The translations under genes and the position numbers were made by a program. A model generated the notes under the pieces. The model was not told the DNA's origin, searched no databases, and saw only the letters and a list, made by a program, of their open reading frames with translations. This document shows positions 46,534 through 55,661 of a stretch of DNA of 64,000 nucleotides, piece after piece (the stretch's first letter is position 1; every line of letters starts with the position of its first letter). The stretch spans positions 1,736,001 to 1,800,000 of the forward strand of contig NZ_CP072829.1 of assembly GCF_017945865.1 (NCBI RefSeq). The letters run 5' to 3'. The DNA is from Xiamenia xianingshaonis. Lineage in GTDB: Bacteria; Actinomycetota; Coriobacteriia; Coriobacteriales; Eggerthellaceae.

Positions 46534-48033
46534 ATGACAAGCCAAACGAGCGCGAACGCCGCGCACCACACGTCGAAGGGAAGCCGCGCAGGCGGGCTGA
46601 CGGTCCAAGACCTCATTTTGGTGGCGGTGCTTCTTGCCGCCGGCGCCGTGCTGAAGCTCACCGTTTCGAGCTTCCTCAGCTTCGCGGGCATGAAGCCGAA
46701 CTTCATCATCGCCATGTACTGCCTGGCCATCATCTTGGTGCGGCCCAGCATCGCGCAGTCGGTGATCATCGGCCTGCTCGCCGGCCTCATGTGCCAGATC
46801 CCCATGCTCAACGCCACGCCCTGGGTCAACATCGCGTCGGAAACCTTGGGGGCGCTCGCCTGCGGCCTGCTCATCCGCGTGCCCATGCAGGCGGGCAAGG
46901 TCAACCTGAACCCGCCGGTCGCGACGTTTTTGTCCACCGTGGTGTCTGGGTACGCCTTCGCGATCATCGTGGGCGTGGCGCTCAACGGCCTCAGCCTGCC
47001 GGTGACGCTGGCGACCTACGCGATCATGGTGTTCGGGACGGCGGCCATCAACTGCATCGTGGTGACGGTGCTCGACATTCCGCTGCGCAAGGTGCTCAAG
47101 CGCAACGACGACGCCCCAAGCCGCGTCGCGGCGACTCAAACCGCAGGTCAGGAGCCTGCTGCTTCGGCGCCCATCGCACGTTCCACGTCCACCTCGATCA
47201 TCTTCGACGGCTTCGGCTTCCGCTATGCCGAAGGCGACGCCCCCGTTCTGCGCGACGTCAGCCTCATCATTCCGCAGGGCACGTTCGTCGGCGTCACGGG
47301 CGCGGCCGGCTCGGGCAAGTCGACGCTCACCTACGCCATCAACGGCGTCATCCCCCACTGCTATCCCGGCGAGAGCGCCGGCTCGGTTTCGGTCATGGGC
47401 CACGATGTGGCCACAACGCCGCTGACGGACCTGTCGCGCCTGGTGGGAAGCGTCTGCCAGGACATCGACTCGCAAATGGTGTCTTCGGTGGTGGAAGACG
47501 AGGTGCTCTACGGCCTGGAGAACTTCGGCGTGCCGAAAGACCAGGTCGAACGGCGCCTGACCAATGCGCTTGAGGCCATGGGCATCGCCGAGCTGCGCCA
47601 CCGCGCCATCGACAGCCTCTCCGGCGGCCAGAAGCAGAAGGTGGCCATCGCGTCCATCATCGCGCTCGAGCCGGCGGTGCTCGTGCTTGACGAGCCCACC
47701 GCCGAGCTGGACCCCGCCTCGTCGACGGCCGTGTTCGACCTGCTGGCCCGCTACGCCGAAGAACACGGCACCACCGTCGTCGTGGTCGAGCAGAAGATCG
47801 CGCTGCTGTCCGACTACGCCGACACGCTGCTCATCATGGAAGACGGGCGCATCCGCTTCCAAGGCGCTCCGGCCGACGTGCTCATGCACTCCGACGAGCT
47901 GCTGGAAATCGGCGTGAACTGCCCGCGGTCGACAAGCCTGGTCAACCGCCTGCGCGACGCGGGACTCTACGACGGCGTTGCGACCCGCAACGTGGCCCAG
48001 GCGTGCGCCGTTTGCAAGGAGGTGCTCGCATGA
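46534..48033 (+). CDS. Fused TrpP-like S component and ECF ATPase (EcfA1-type)
   Basis: 499 residues from ATG 46534, with AAAGGAAGGAAGG upstream. Residues ~22-188 are a multi-helix membrane domain resembling the tryptophan transporter TrpP (GAVLKLTVSSFLSFAGMKPNF). A 30-residue polar linker leads to an ABC ATPase at ~220-499 with Walker A GAAGSGKST, SLSGGQKQKVAIAS and VLVLDEPTAELD. ECF S and A subunits are normally separate chains, so this fusion is unusual. Together with the next two genes it would import tryptophan, in agreement with the Trp T-box. Substrate is inference. The stop overlaps the next start by ATGA. Confidence 0.82.
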   Translation: MTSQTSANAAHHTSKGSRAGGLTVQDLILVAVLLAAGAVLKLTVSSFLSFAGMKPNFIIAMYCLAIILVRPSIAQSVIIGLLAGLMCQIPMLNATPWVNIASETLGALACGLLIRVPMQAGKVNLNPPVATFLSTVVSGYAFAIIVGVALNGLSLPVTLATYAIMVFGTAAINCIVVTVLDIPLRKVLKRNDDAPSRVAATQTAGQEPAASAPIARSTSTSIIFDGFGFRYAEGDAPVLRDVSLIIPQGTFVGVTGAAGSGKSTLTYAINGVIPHCYPGESAGSVSVMGHDVATTPLTDLSRLVGSVCQDIDSQMVSSVVEDEVLYGLENFGVPKDQVERRLTNALEAMGIAELRHRAIDSLSGGQKQKVAIASIIALEPAVLVLDEPTAELDPASSTAVFDLLARYAEEHGTTVVVVEQKIALLSDYADTLLIMEDGRIRFQGAPADVLMHSDELLEIGVNCPRSTSLVNRLRDAGLYDGVATRNVAQACAVCKEVLA

Positions 48034-48869
48034 TCGAGTTTTCCCACGTCAGCGCCTCGTACGATACCGAAACCCCCATTTTGGACGACGTGAGCTTCAC
48101 CATCGGCGACGGCGAGTTCGTCGCCTTCGTCGGAGAGAACGGCGCCGGCAAGTCCACGACCATGCGCCTTGCGAACGGCCTTTTGAAGCCCACGGCCGGA
48201 CGCGTGCTCATCGACGGCGTGCCCACCACCGAGCTGCGCACGAGCGAGCTGGCCCGGCGGGTCGGTTTCCTGTTCCAAAACCCCGACCGGCAGATCTGCT
48301 GCAACACCGTGCGCGACGAGCTGCTGTTCGGCTTTGCCGCGCAGAACCGCGAAACCGAGGCCGCCCGAGAACAGGTCGACGCGATGGCCGCCCGCTTTGG
48401 GCTCGACCCCGACGCCGAGCCCTACCTGCTCAACCGCGGCGCCCGCCAGCTGCTCGCCTTGGCCTCGGTCATCGTGCTGGCGCCTCCCGTGCTGCTGCTT
48501 GACGAGCCCACCACCGGCCTCGACTTCCGCGAATGCGCCAAGGTCATGGACGTCATCGCCGACATGCACGCCCGCGGCGCCACGGTGATCATGGTCTGCC
48601 ACGACATGGAAGTCGTGGGCGACTATGCACAGCGGGTCATCGCCATGGCCCGGGGAGGCGTCGTGGACGACGGCCCTGCCTTCCGCGTGCTGCGCAACCG
48701 GGAAACGCTTCAACGCGCCCACCTCGTGCCGCCTCAGATCGTCGACGTTTCCCTGCGGCTGTCCCAGTGCGACGCGCCGGCGCTGGCCGACACGCCCGTG
48801 GCCCGCGCGAACACCCTCGACGACATGACCGCGGCCGTCATAGCCCTCGCAACCGCAAAGGAGTCCTGA
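48030..48869 (+). CDS. ECF transporter ATPase (EcfA2-type)
   Basis: 279 residues from ATG 48030, overlapping the preceding stop by 4 bp; AAGGAGG is about 8 nt upstream. Walker A is GENGAGKST and Walker B LLLDEPTTGLD. The Q-loop is FLFQNPDRQI. The signature is degenerate: NRGARQLLALASV replaces LSGGQ, so the composite ATP site using it may be weak, as is known for asymmetric ABC pairs. It should heterodimerise with the ATPase half of the fused protein. It lies 2 bp before the EcfT start. Confidence 0.88.
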   Translation: MIEFSHVSASYDTETPILDDVSFTIGDGEFVAFVGENGAGKSTTMRLANGLLKPTAGRVLIDGVPTTELRTSELARRVGFLFQNPDRQICCNTVRDELLFGFAAQNRETEAAREQVDAMAARFGLDPDAEPYLLNRGARQLLALASVIVLAPPVLLLDEPTTGLDFRECAKVMDVIADMHARGATVIMVCHDMEVVGDYAQRVIAMARGGVVDDGPAFRVLRNRETLQRAHLVPPQIVDVSLRLSQCDAPALADTPVARANTLDDMTAAVIALATAKES

Positions 48870-48871
48870 TC

Positions 48872-49639
48872 ATGACCGGATTTCTCGAATTCGTCCCCGG
48901 CACGAGCATGCTACACCGCATGAACCCTGCGGCAAAGCTCGGATGCGCCCTGCTTGTTTCCATCGCGTGCTTCTGCACGTCGAACCTCGTGCTGCTTCTC
49001 GCCATCCTGGCCCTGGACTTCGCCCTGGCCGCCAGCTGCTCCCTGACGCGCCAAGCGCTCGGCCTGGCGCGGGCCGTGACGGTCTTTTCGGCGGTGCTGG
49101 CGATCATCGCGCTGCTGACCACGCCGACGGGCGCCGTCATCGCTTCGCTGCCGTGGGGCTACATCGGCACCGGCAGCCTGACGACCGCCGTGCTCGTCAT
49201 CGTGCGCCTGGTCGCCTGCGCGGTGCCGCTGTTTTTGGTCATGTACGTGACGCAGCTGGTCGACATTGCAAATTCGCTCGTCAAGATCTTGCACGTGCCT
49301 TACAAGTATGCGTTCACCCTCATTTCCGCCGTGCACTTCATCCCGGTGTTCTTGAACGACATGTCCGGCATCATGGAGGCCCAAACGGCCCGCGGCGTGG
49401 AATTCGACGGCGGCCTCGCGCGCAAGGTGCGCCTCATGATCCCGCTGTGCGTGCCGCTTTTGGTGTCGTCGGTGCGAAAGACCAACTCCGCCGCCATAGC
49501 CGCCGAGATCCGCGGATTCCACCTGCGCACGCGCACGAGCGGGTTCAAGGACTACCCCTTCCACGCCGCCGACGTGGCGGCGCTCGCAGCCTGCGTCGCG
49601 CTGCTCGCCCTGGCCGTCGGGTCGAACTTCATGGGGTGA
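48872..49639 (+). CDS. ECF transporter T component (EcfT)
   Basis: 255 residues, with AAAGGAG 8 nt before ATG 48872. It is hydrophobic (about five to six TM segments), with the two cytoplasmic coupling motifs QTARGVEF and AEIRGFHL (AxxRG type) that bind the ATPases. It completes the S/A1-A2-T operon. No further S component is adjacent, though BioY elsewhere in the window could share the module; that is speculative. Confidence 0.9.
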   Translation: MTGFLEFVPGTSMLHRMNPAAKLGCALLVSIACFCTSNLVLLLAILALDFALAASCSLTRQALGLARAVTVFSAVLAIIALLTTPTGAVIASLPWGYIGTGSLTTAVLVIVRLVACAVPLFLVMYVTQLVDIANSLVKILHVPYKYAFTLISAVHFIPVFLNDMSGIMEAQTARGVEFDGGLARKVRLMIPLCVPLLVSSVRKTNSAAIAAEIRGFHLRTRTSGFKDYPFHAADVAALAACVALLALAVGSNFMG

Positions 49640-49855
49640 CGAGGGAGCCCGCGGCAGGAACCCGGGTTGTCGCTGAAAGCGGCTCGGGCAGAAGCCCCAT
49701 GACGGCCAGCAGCGGCGAGCGGCGCAGAAGCTGCGGATGGGGCAGCCGGGTGCGGCGTGGCAGCAACGGACGCGGCAGGAACGGGTGGCGCGGCGGCAAG
49801 GCGCGTCGATGCGCGCCCCGCCCCTTCACGCGAGCCGACAGCGCGTTCCCGAATA
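49640..49855. other. Intergenic, GC-rich, no gene seen
   Basis: 216 bp after ecfT with repeated GCAGAAGC and GCGGCAGGAAC-like words but no clear period or hairpin. The open frames are arginine-rich shadows. Confidence 0.4.
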
Positions 49856-50107
49856 TGTAGAAAATGTGTACTGGAGATTACTATAGGGATATTTATCACT
49901 CCGCGCATCTTTTTCTCGATTTTCGCCGGCAAGAAGGGTCTCGACCTGCGCATATATGCCGTAGTTTTGCCTTTTCGACGCAGCCAAAAGGCCGCGCTTG
50001 CCGCATATAGGCCCCATTTCAGCCTGCACGCCCCGGAAATCTGCCCAAAAAGATGCGTAGCACGGCAAATTTACCAGTAAAAGTCTCAACTACACAATTT
50101 CTTCACA
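49856..50107 (-). repeat. MITE-like repeat, copy A
   Basis: 252 bp whose ends form imperfect inverted repeats (TGTAGAAAATGTGTACTGGAGA at the left; complement of TGTGAAGAAATTGTGTAGTTG at the right). Inverted, it aligns with 55354-55606, sharing TGTGAA..AATTGTGTAGT, CGCATCTTTTT, CATATATGCG and the final ATCTCCAGTACACATTTTCT. AT content is high relative to the genome. It lies between convergent ecfT and MFS genes. No intact protein is encoded. Confidence 0.75.
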
Positions 50108-50262
50108 TGAGAACGCACTCTCGAAGGGGTTTTGCGGAAAACGGCAAAAAGCAGCGAAAAGCGGCCCCCGAAGGCCCGCTTCGGAAGGCTCGCACCGAAC
50201 GCCGCCCGCCAAAAGGCGCTGCAAGCGGAATCCAGCAAGGTCCGCCCCCGCCGTCGGCCCCT

Positions 50263-51639
50263 CTACCGCACTTTCGCGACGATGAACGCGAGCAGCGCGA
50301 CGGCCACCGCCGCGGAAAACCCGAACGCAAGCTGGTACGGCAGAGCCGGATGCGCCGCCCCTGCCGCCGTCGCGCCGACGGCCGTGATGGCGAACACCAT
50401 GACGCTCGTGCCGAACGACGCGCACGCCTGCCGCACCACAATGCAGAACGACGACCCCGACGCCACGAGCGGCCCCTGCAGCGCCCCCAAGCTCCACGAG
50501 GTCAAAGGCCCGATCAGGCCCGACACGCCGCAAGCGCGCACGCCCTGCATCGCCATGACGAGCCACAGCGGCGTGTTTGCGTCCACGAACGCCATCGATG
50601 CGGCGCCCACCGCCAAAAACGTGCCGAAGATCAGCCCGACCGGCCGCACGCCGATGCGGTCGGTCAGCACGCCGCCGATCGGATTGATCACCAGCGCCGC
50701 CACCGTGCCCGGCAAAAGCACCATGCCCGCCTCAAGCGCCGAGCCGCCGCATAGCCCTTGGACGTACAAAGGAACGACGAGTGTGATGCCCATGAACGAC
50801 GTCGTCAGCAGGCTTTGTCCAATAAAACCGCGCGTGAACTGGGAATCCTTGAAAATGTCCATCGAGACGAGCGGATTGGGCACGCGCCGCTGACGCTGCA
50901 CGAACACCACCAAAAACGCAGCCCCGAACACGACCGGGCCCCACACCATCGGATCGGCCAGCGAAAAACTGCTCGCGTTGGAAAGGCCCAGCAGCAGCCC
51001 GCCGAAGCCGAGCGTGGACTGCGCAAGCGACGCCACGTCGAGCCGGGCCGTGCGATCAAAGTGGTCCGAACGCGGCACCGCGAAAAGCGTCCAGACGATG
51101 AGCGCCGCCGTCAAGACGCCCAGCAGCACAAAGAAGCTCTGCCAGCCCCACTGAAAGCTCACGGCGCCGCCGAGGGTCGGCCCGATGTTGGGTGCAAACC
51201 CCAGGGCAATGCCCGCGATGCCCATGGCCGTAGCCTGCCGGCCGGCGGGAAAACGCCTGATGGCGATCGTCTGCATAAGCGGCAGCAACATGCCGGCCCC
51301 AACGGCCTGCAGCACGCGCCCCGCCAGCAAAACCTCGAAAGTCGGCGCGACGAAATCGGCCAGGCAACCCGCCAGAAACAAGCCTTGGGCCAGCAGCACC
51401 TGCGTGCGCATATTGAAACGCCGCTCCAAAAAAGCCGACGCCGGCACCGTGATGCCCAGCACCAGCATATAGCTGGTCGTCAGCCACTGCAAAAGACCCA
51501 CGCTCGTGCCGAACGTGCCGCTGATGTCAACGAGCATCGCATTCACCGACGTCTGCGACAGGTTTCCCAACGCCGAAGACAGCACCACGATGGCGAACAA
51601 CAGATATACGTCTTTGCGCGAACGAGCCTCGTCGTTCAT
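50263..51639 (-). CDS. MFS transporter, DHA2 (EmrB/QacA) type
   Basis: 458 residues with about 14 hydrophobic segments. The typical motifs are QWLTTSYMLVLGITVPASAFLE, GRVLQAVGAGMLLPLMQT and GFAPNIGPTLGG (motif C of drug:H+ antiporters). It probably exports toxic compounds. AAAGGA is 8 nt before ATG 51637-51639. It stands alone between the MITE-like repeat and pth. Confidence 0.92.
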   Translation of the reverse strand: MNDEARSRKDVYLLFAIVVLSSALGNLSQTSVNAMLVDISGTFGTSVGLLQWLTTSYMLVLGITVPASAFLERRFNMRTQVLLAQGLFLAGCLADFVAPTFEVLLAGRVLQAVGAGMLLPLMQTIAIRRFPAGRQATAMGIAGIALGFAPNIGPTLGGAVSFQWGWQSFFVLLGVLTAALIVWTLFAVPRSDHFDRTARLDVASLAQSTLGFGGLLLGLSNASSFSLADPMVWGPVVFGAAFLVVFVQRQRRVPNPLVSMDIFKDSQFTRGFIGQSLLTTSFMGITLVVPLYVQGLCGGSALEAGMVLLPGTVAALVINPIGGVLTDRIGVRPVGLIFGTFLAVGAASMAFVDANTPLWLVMAMQGVRACGVSGLIGPLTSWSLGALQGPLVASGSSFCIVVRQACASFGTSVMVFAITAVGATAAGAAHPALPYQLAFGFSAAVAVALLAFIVAKVR

Positions 51640-51793
51640 GGGTAATTCCTTTCAGAAACGCGAAAGGCGGCGGCGCCCGCCAGCGGAAAGCGCTGCCGGA
51701 AACGCCGGAAGCGCCGGCGGCTGGCGCAGCAAGAGCGCCGCCCCTCGACGGCGGCATCGGCCGTGCCGGTCCCCCGCCGGCCGGCGTCCCGCC

Positions 51794-52363
51794 CTATGAG
51801 TTGAACCGTTGCTGCGTCTGGTCAAGCCCCTCGGTGATCAGGCACAACGTTGCCTGCACCGCCTTGTCGCAGACGTATTCGAAGTCGTCCGCCGCCTCCT
51901 TTTTCGGACGTGACAGCACCCAGTCGACCACCGGCATGCGCCCCGGCGGCCTCCCGATGCCCACGCGCACGCGAAACCAGTCGCGCGTGCCCAGCTTGTC
52001 GCAGATCGACCGCAGCCCGTTGTGGCCGGCGTGCCCTCCGCCGAACTTCGCGCGGACGGCGTCCGGCGCAATGTCCAGCTCGTCGTGGATGACGACGAGA
52101 CGGTCTGCCGACACCCCATAGGCGTTCATGAGCTGCTTGACCGGGCCGCCCGAGGTGTTCATGTAGCTCTGCGGCTTCGCGAGCACCACGTCGCAATCGC
52201 GGTAGGCGCCCTTGGCCGCAAGCGCCCCGCATTCGGTCTTCCAGTAGCGCACGCCCACCTCTTTGGCCAGCTTGTCGATGGTGTCGAAGCCGGCGTTGTG
52301 CCTGGTGTGCGCGTATTCTTCGCCCGGATTCCCCAGGCCGACTATCAAATATGTTTCTGACAC
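51794..52363 (-). CDS. pth: Peptidyl-tRNA hydrolase
   Basis: 189 residues from GTG 52361-52363 (VSETYLIVGLGNPG). The longer TTG frame to 52405 has no support. The sequence carries VGLGNPGEEYAHTRHNAGF with catalytic His, KPQSYMNTSGG and HDELDI, then KFGGGHAGHNGLRSI. It recycles peptidyl-tRNA. AAGGA is about 10 nt upstream. prs lies 45 bp upstream on the same strand, then glmU, a common gene order. Confidence 0.96.
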   Translation of the reverse strand: MSETYLIVGLGNPGEEYAHTRHNAGFDTIDKLAKEVGVRYWKTECGALAAKGAYRDCDVVLAKPQSYMNTSGGPVKQLMNAYGVSADRLVVIHDELDIAPDAVRAKFGGGHAGHNGLRSICDKLGTRDWFRVRVGIGRPPGRMPVVDWVLSRPKKEAADDFEYVCDKAVQATLCLITEGLDQTQQRFNS

Positions 52364-52408
52364 GGCTGTCGTTTCCTTGCTGTGTTTGCAGACGGCGCTG
52401 CCCAAATG

Positions 52409-53374
52409 TTACTCGAACAGCTTCGACACGCACCCGTTGGTGTACACGCGGCTGATGGTCTGCGCCACCAGCGGGCCCACCGACAGCACCTTCACCTTGC
52501 CGGTCTGGCGCTCCAGCGGCACGGGAACGGCGTCGGTGACCACGACTTCTTCGATGCACGAGTTCTCGATGCGGTCGTACGCCGGGCCGCTGAACAGGCC
52601 ATGCGTCGCGCAGGCATACACTTTCGCTGCACCTTTCGCCTTCAGCGTGGCCGCCGCCGCCACAAGCGAGCCTGCCGTGTCGATCATGTCGTCGTTCAAG
52701 ATGCACGTCTTGTCGGTGACGTTGCCGATGAGCGCCGTGATTTCCGCCTGGTTGTGCTTGGGGCGGTCCTTGTGCATGATGGCCAGGTCGCAGCCGAGCA
52801 TGGACGAAAACTTCTTCGCCGCCTTCGCGCGGCCGACGTCAGGCGACACGACGCACAGCTTTTCAGGGTCAAACCCCATGTTGCTGAAGTAGTTCACGAA
52901 AATGGGCATGGCCGTCATATGGTTCACCGGAATGTCGAAGAAGCCCTGGATGGCGTCTTGGTGCAAGTCGATGGTGATGACGTTGTCGACGCCGGACGCC
53001 GTGATGAGGCCGGCGACGAGCTTGGCCGTGATAGGCTCGCGCGGCTGGGCCTTGCGGTCCTGGCGGGCATAGCCGTAATGCGTGATGACGGCCGATATTG
53101 ACCGGGCGCTCGCACGCTTGGCCGCATCGGTCATGATGAGCAGCTCCATGAGCGCGTCGTTCACGTCGAAGTCGTTGCCGGCGCATACCGACTGGATGAT
53201 GAACACGTCGGCGCCGCGCACGCTTTCTTGGTAGCGGGCGTACATTTCGCCGTTCGCGAACTTTTCAAGCTTGATGTTGCCCAGTTCGACGTTGAGCTCG
53301 TCTGCGATGACGTGCGCCAGTTCGGGATTCACCGACCCGGCAAACACTGCCATGCGCTTTTCCATTCCGGTCAT
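52409..53374 (-). CDS. prs: Ribose-phosphate pyrophosphokinase
   Basis: 321 residues from ATG 53372-53374 (MTGMEKRMAVFAGSVNPELA), with AAAGGAG 7 nt upstream. PRPP synthetase motifs are FANGEMYARYQESVRGADVF, HYGYARQDRK, the His-containing DLHQDAIQGFFDIPV and the PRPP loop NDDMIDTAGSL. It makes PRPP for purine salvage (hpt), de novo purines (purL, purC) and other pathways. The upstream frame to 53716 is non-homologous. Confidence 0.97.
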   Translation of the reverse strand: MTGMEKRMAVFAGSVNPELAHVIADELNVELGNIKLEKFANGEMYARYQESVRGADVFIIQSVCAGNDFDVNDALMELLIMTDAAKRASARSISAVITHYGYARQDRKAQPREPITAKLVAGLITASGVDNVITIDLHQDAIQGFFDIPVNHMTAMPIFVNYFSNMGFDPEKLCVVSPDVGRAKAAKKFSSMLGCDLAIMHKDRPKHNQAEITALIGNVTDKTCILNDDMIDTAGSLVAAAATLKAKGAAKVYACATHGLFSGPAYDRIENSCIEEVVVTDAVPVPLERQTGKVKVLSVGPLVAQTISRVYTNGCVSKLFE

Positions 53375-53731
53375 GAACGCTCTCCTTTGCGCCTTGCGGC
53401 CCTCGCTTTTCCCTATGGAGCCATTGTAGCGGGGCGCGTTGCCGGACACATCCCCCGCAACCTGTTTTCTTGCATAGAACGCATATTTCCCGTTGCCTGC
53501 GGAAGAGGGCCAGGCGACATCGGCATCGAAGGCGCTTTCGACGCCGATCCTTTGCCGTGCGAGGCCGGCCGCACGCCCAAGGCATCGTCCGAAACAGGAA
53601 AGATCCCGGACGCAGCTTTCGCCGCCCGGGATCTGGGTTTCCTGCCGTTGCCTGCGATTGCCTGCGGCTGCCCGAGGCCTTCTTGCCGCTGCCTGTGGCT
53701 GCTTGCGCTGTCGCAAGGTTGGCTTGCGGCG
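53375..53731. other. Intergenic region between prs and glmU
   Basis: 357 bp. It contains the glmU terminator hairpin (53601-53634). At 53641-53710 there is a run of CCTGC-rich words with about 10-bp spacing (CCTGCCGTTG, CCTGCGATTG, CCTGCGGCTG, GCCTGTGGCT). I see no gene. Confidence 0.5.
53601..53634 (-). terminator. Terminator of glmU
   Basis: AGATCCCGG (53601-53609) pairs with CCGGGATCT (53626-53634). On the minus strand it is followed by TTTCCTGTTTC. It lies about 100 bp past the glmU stop. Confidence 0.7.
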
Positions 53732-55111
53732 CTATTCCTCGGCCTGGCGCTTGCGGCGCTTGGCGGCCCAGCCTTCCAGTTCTCGCTGGTCGGAGCGCTC
53801 GAGCGCCAGCGCGTCGGCAGCCACGTCCTTCGTGATGCACGACGCCGCGCCGATGACGGCTCCCGCACCGATGGTCACCGGCGCCACCATCATGGTGTCA
53901 GACCCCACGAACGCGCCGTCGCCGATCACCGTCGACCACTTCTTCTTGCCGTCATAGTTGCAGGTGATCGAGCCGGCGCCGATGTTGACGCCCTCGCCCA
54001 TCGTGGTGTCCCCAATATAGGACAGATGCGGCACCTTCGAGCCCTTGCCGATGGTCGACTTCTTGATCTCGACGTGCGTGCCGGCCTTGGCGCCCTCGCA
54101 CAAATGCGCCGCCGGACGCAGGTAGGCGCGCGGGCCGCACGTGGCCTTGTCGTCGATGATCGCCTCGATGGCGACCGTCTCGTCGATGACGCAACCTGCG
54201 CCCACGCGCGTGTCGGTCAGGCGCGTGTCCGGGCCGATGACGCTGTCCTCGCCGATGGAGGTGTCTCCCATGAGCGTCACGTTCTGCAGCAGCGTCACGT
54301 CGGGCGCGATGGTCACGCCCGGGCCGATCCACACCAGGTCAGGGGCGAGCATGGTCACGCCGGCCTCCATGTGGGCGCGGTTGATGCGGCGCTGCAGCAG
54401 GCGCGTGGCCTCGGCCAGCTGCACGCGCGAGTTCACGCCGAGGCACTCGGACGCGTCGTCGCAGCGCAAGCCCACGACCGCGCGGCCGTCGTTGCGGCAG
54501 ATTTCCAGCACGTCGGTCAGGTAATACTCGCCCTGGGCGTTGTCGTTGGACACGCGGCCCAGCGCGTCGAACAGGACGCGCGCGTCAAAGCAGTAGAAGC
54601 CGGAGTTGCACTCCGTAATGGCCGCCTCATCAGGGGTTGCGTCCTTTTGCTCCACGATGCGCTCGACGTTGCCGGCCGCGTCGCGCACGATGCGGCCGTA
54701 GCCGAAGGGGTCGGCAAGCTCCATCGTCAACACGACCGCCGCCGCATCGGCCTGCTCGCGGGCCTCGACCAGGCGGGCAATGGTGTCGGCCGTGATGAGC
54801 GGGCAGTCGCCCGACAGCACCACGAGCGAGCCGTCGAAGTCGCCCAGGGTTTCGGCGCACACAGCGACCGCATCGGCCGTGCCCCGGCGCTGCTCTTGCA
54901 CGACCAGGTCGCAATCGCCCTCGACCAGCGGAACGACCTGCTCGCGTTCGTGGCCGACGACGCACGCCACACGGCCAATGCCTGCCGCATGCGCCGCATC
55001 GACGACCCACCGCACGAGCGGCTGCCCTAGAATCTCGTGCGCCACCTTGGGTTTCTTCGACTTCATACGCGTGCCGGCACCGGCAGCAAGCACAACAGCA
55101 GCAGCTTTCAT
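53732..55111 (-). CDS. glmU: Bifunctional GlmU (uridyltransferase/acetyltransferase)
   Basis: 459 residues. The N-terminal nucleotidyltransferase has LAAGAGTRMKSKKPKVAHEI (about 8-27), QRRGTADAV and GDCPLI. The C-terminal left-handed beta-helix is a series of hexapeptides (IGPGVTIAPDV, IGEDSVIGPDT) with the acetyltransferase segment LRPAAHL and NYDGKKKW. It makes UDP-GlcNAc for peptidoglycan. AGAGGAG is 5 nt before ATG 55109-55111. It is upstream of prs and pth on the same strand. Confidence 0.97.
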   Translation of the reverse strand: MKAAAVVLAAGAGTRMKSKKPKVAHEILGQPLVRWVVDAAHAAGIGRVACVVGHEREQVVPLVEGDCDLVVQEQRRGTADAVAVCAETLGDFDGSLVVLSGDCPLITADTIARLVEAREQADAAAVVLTMELADPFGYGRIVRDAAGNVERIVEQKDATPDEAAITECNSGFYCFDARVLFDALGRVSNDNAQGEYYLTDVLEICRNDGRAVVGLRCDDASECLGVNSRVQLAEATRLLQRRINRAHMEAGVTMLAPDLVWIGPGVTIAPDVTLLQNVTLMGDTSIGEDSVIGPDTRLTDTRVGAGCVIDETVAIEAIIDDKATCGPRAYLRPAAHLCEGAKAGTHVEIKKSTIGKGSKVPHLSYIGDTTMGEGVNIGAGSITCNYDGKKKWSTVIGDGAFVGSDTMMVAPVTIGAGAVIGAASCITKDVAADALALERSDQRELEGWAAKRRKRQAEE

Positions 55112-55353
55112 AGCGCTCCTCTCTCGATTCCCCGACGCTCGGCCGAAGAAGGATTCTCGTCAAAAAGCAGGGTTGAGTATAGCCCACCCGTTTGAAGATG
55201 CTGAGGAACGGGCATGTCGACGCACAAAGGATTCGCCGAACGCAAGAAAAGGGCGCGTGCCGCGAATTGCGGGGCATGTTGTGCGCCGCCGCGGTCGTTT
55301 TGCATAAAACGGGGCGCATTTTGGAAGTTTTTGCAAGCAGCTGAAATGGGAAT

Positions 55354-55606
55354 TGTGAAAGAATTGTGTAGTAGAGACGCGAAGCTGTTATTTCGGTGTT
55401 TCGCGCATCTTTTTAAGCAGACATCGCGCGAAAGACATGAAAAAAGCGCGGTCGATGCTGCATATATGCGGTCATTTATTGCCCACGAGGGCGCTTTTGC
55501 GGCGAAGAGGTCTGAAATGCGTATGCAGTGCTCCGGGTTTGCTCGAAAATGATGTGCGAAAGGCGGAAATGAGGCGGTAAAATCTCCAGTACACATTTTC
55601 TTCACA
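55354..55606 (+). repeat. MITE-like repeat, copy B
   Basis: 253 bp beginning TGTGAAAGAATTGTGTAGTAG and ending ATCTCCAGTACACATTTTCT plus TCACA. The ends are imperfect inverted repeats. It is homologous to the inverted form of 49856-50107. It sits between glmU and nhaA. The 112-residue open frame across it is not conserved in copy A. Confidence 0.75.
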
Positions 55607-55661
55607 TGAAGCTGCGCTACGGGGCGGAGCAGCACCGACAATCCACCCCGCGACCGCCCTA

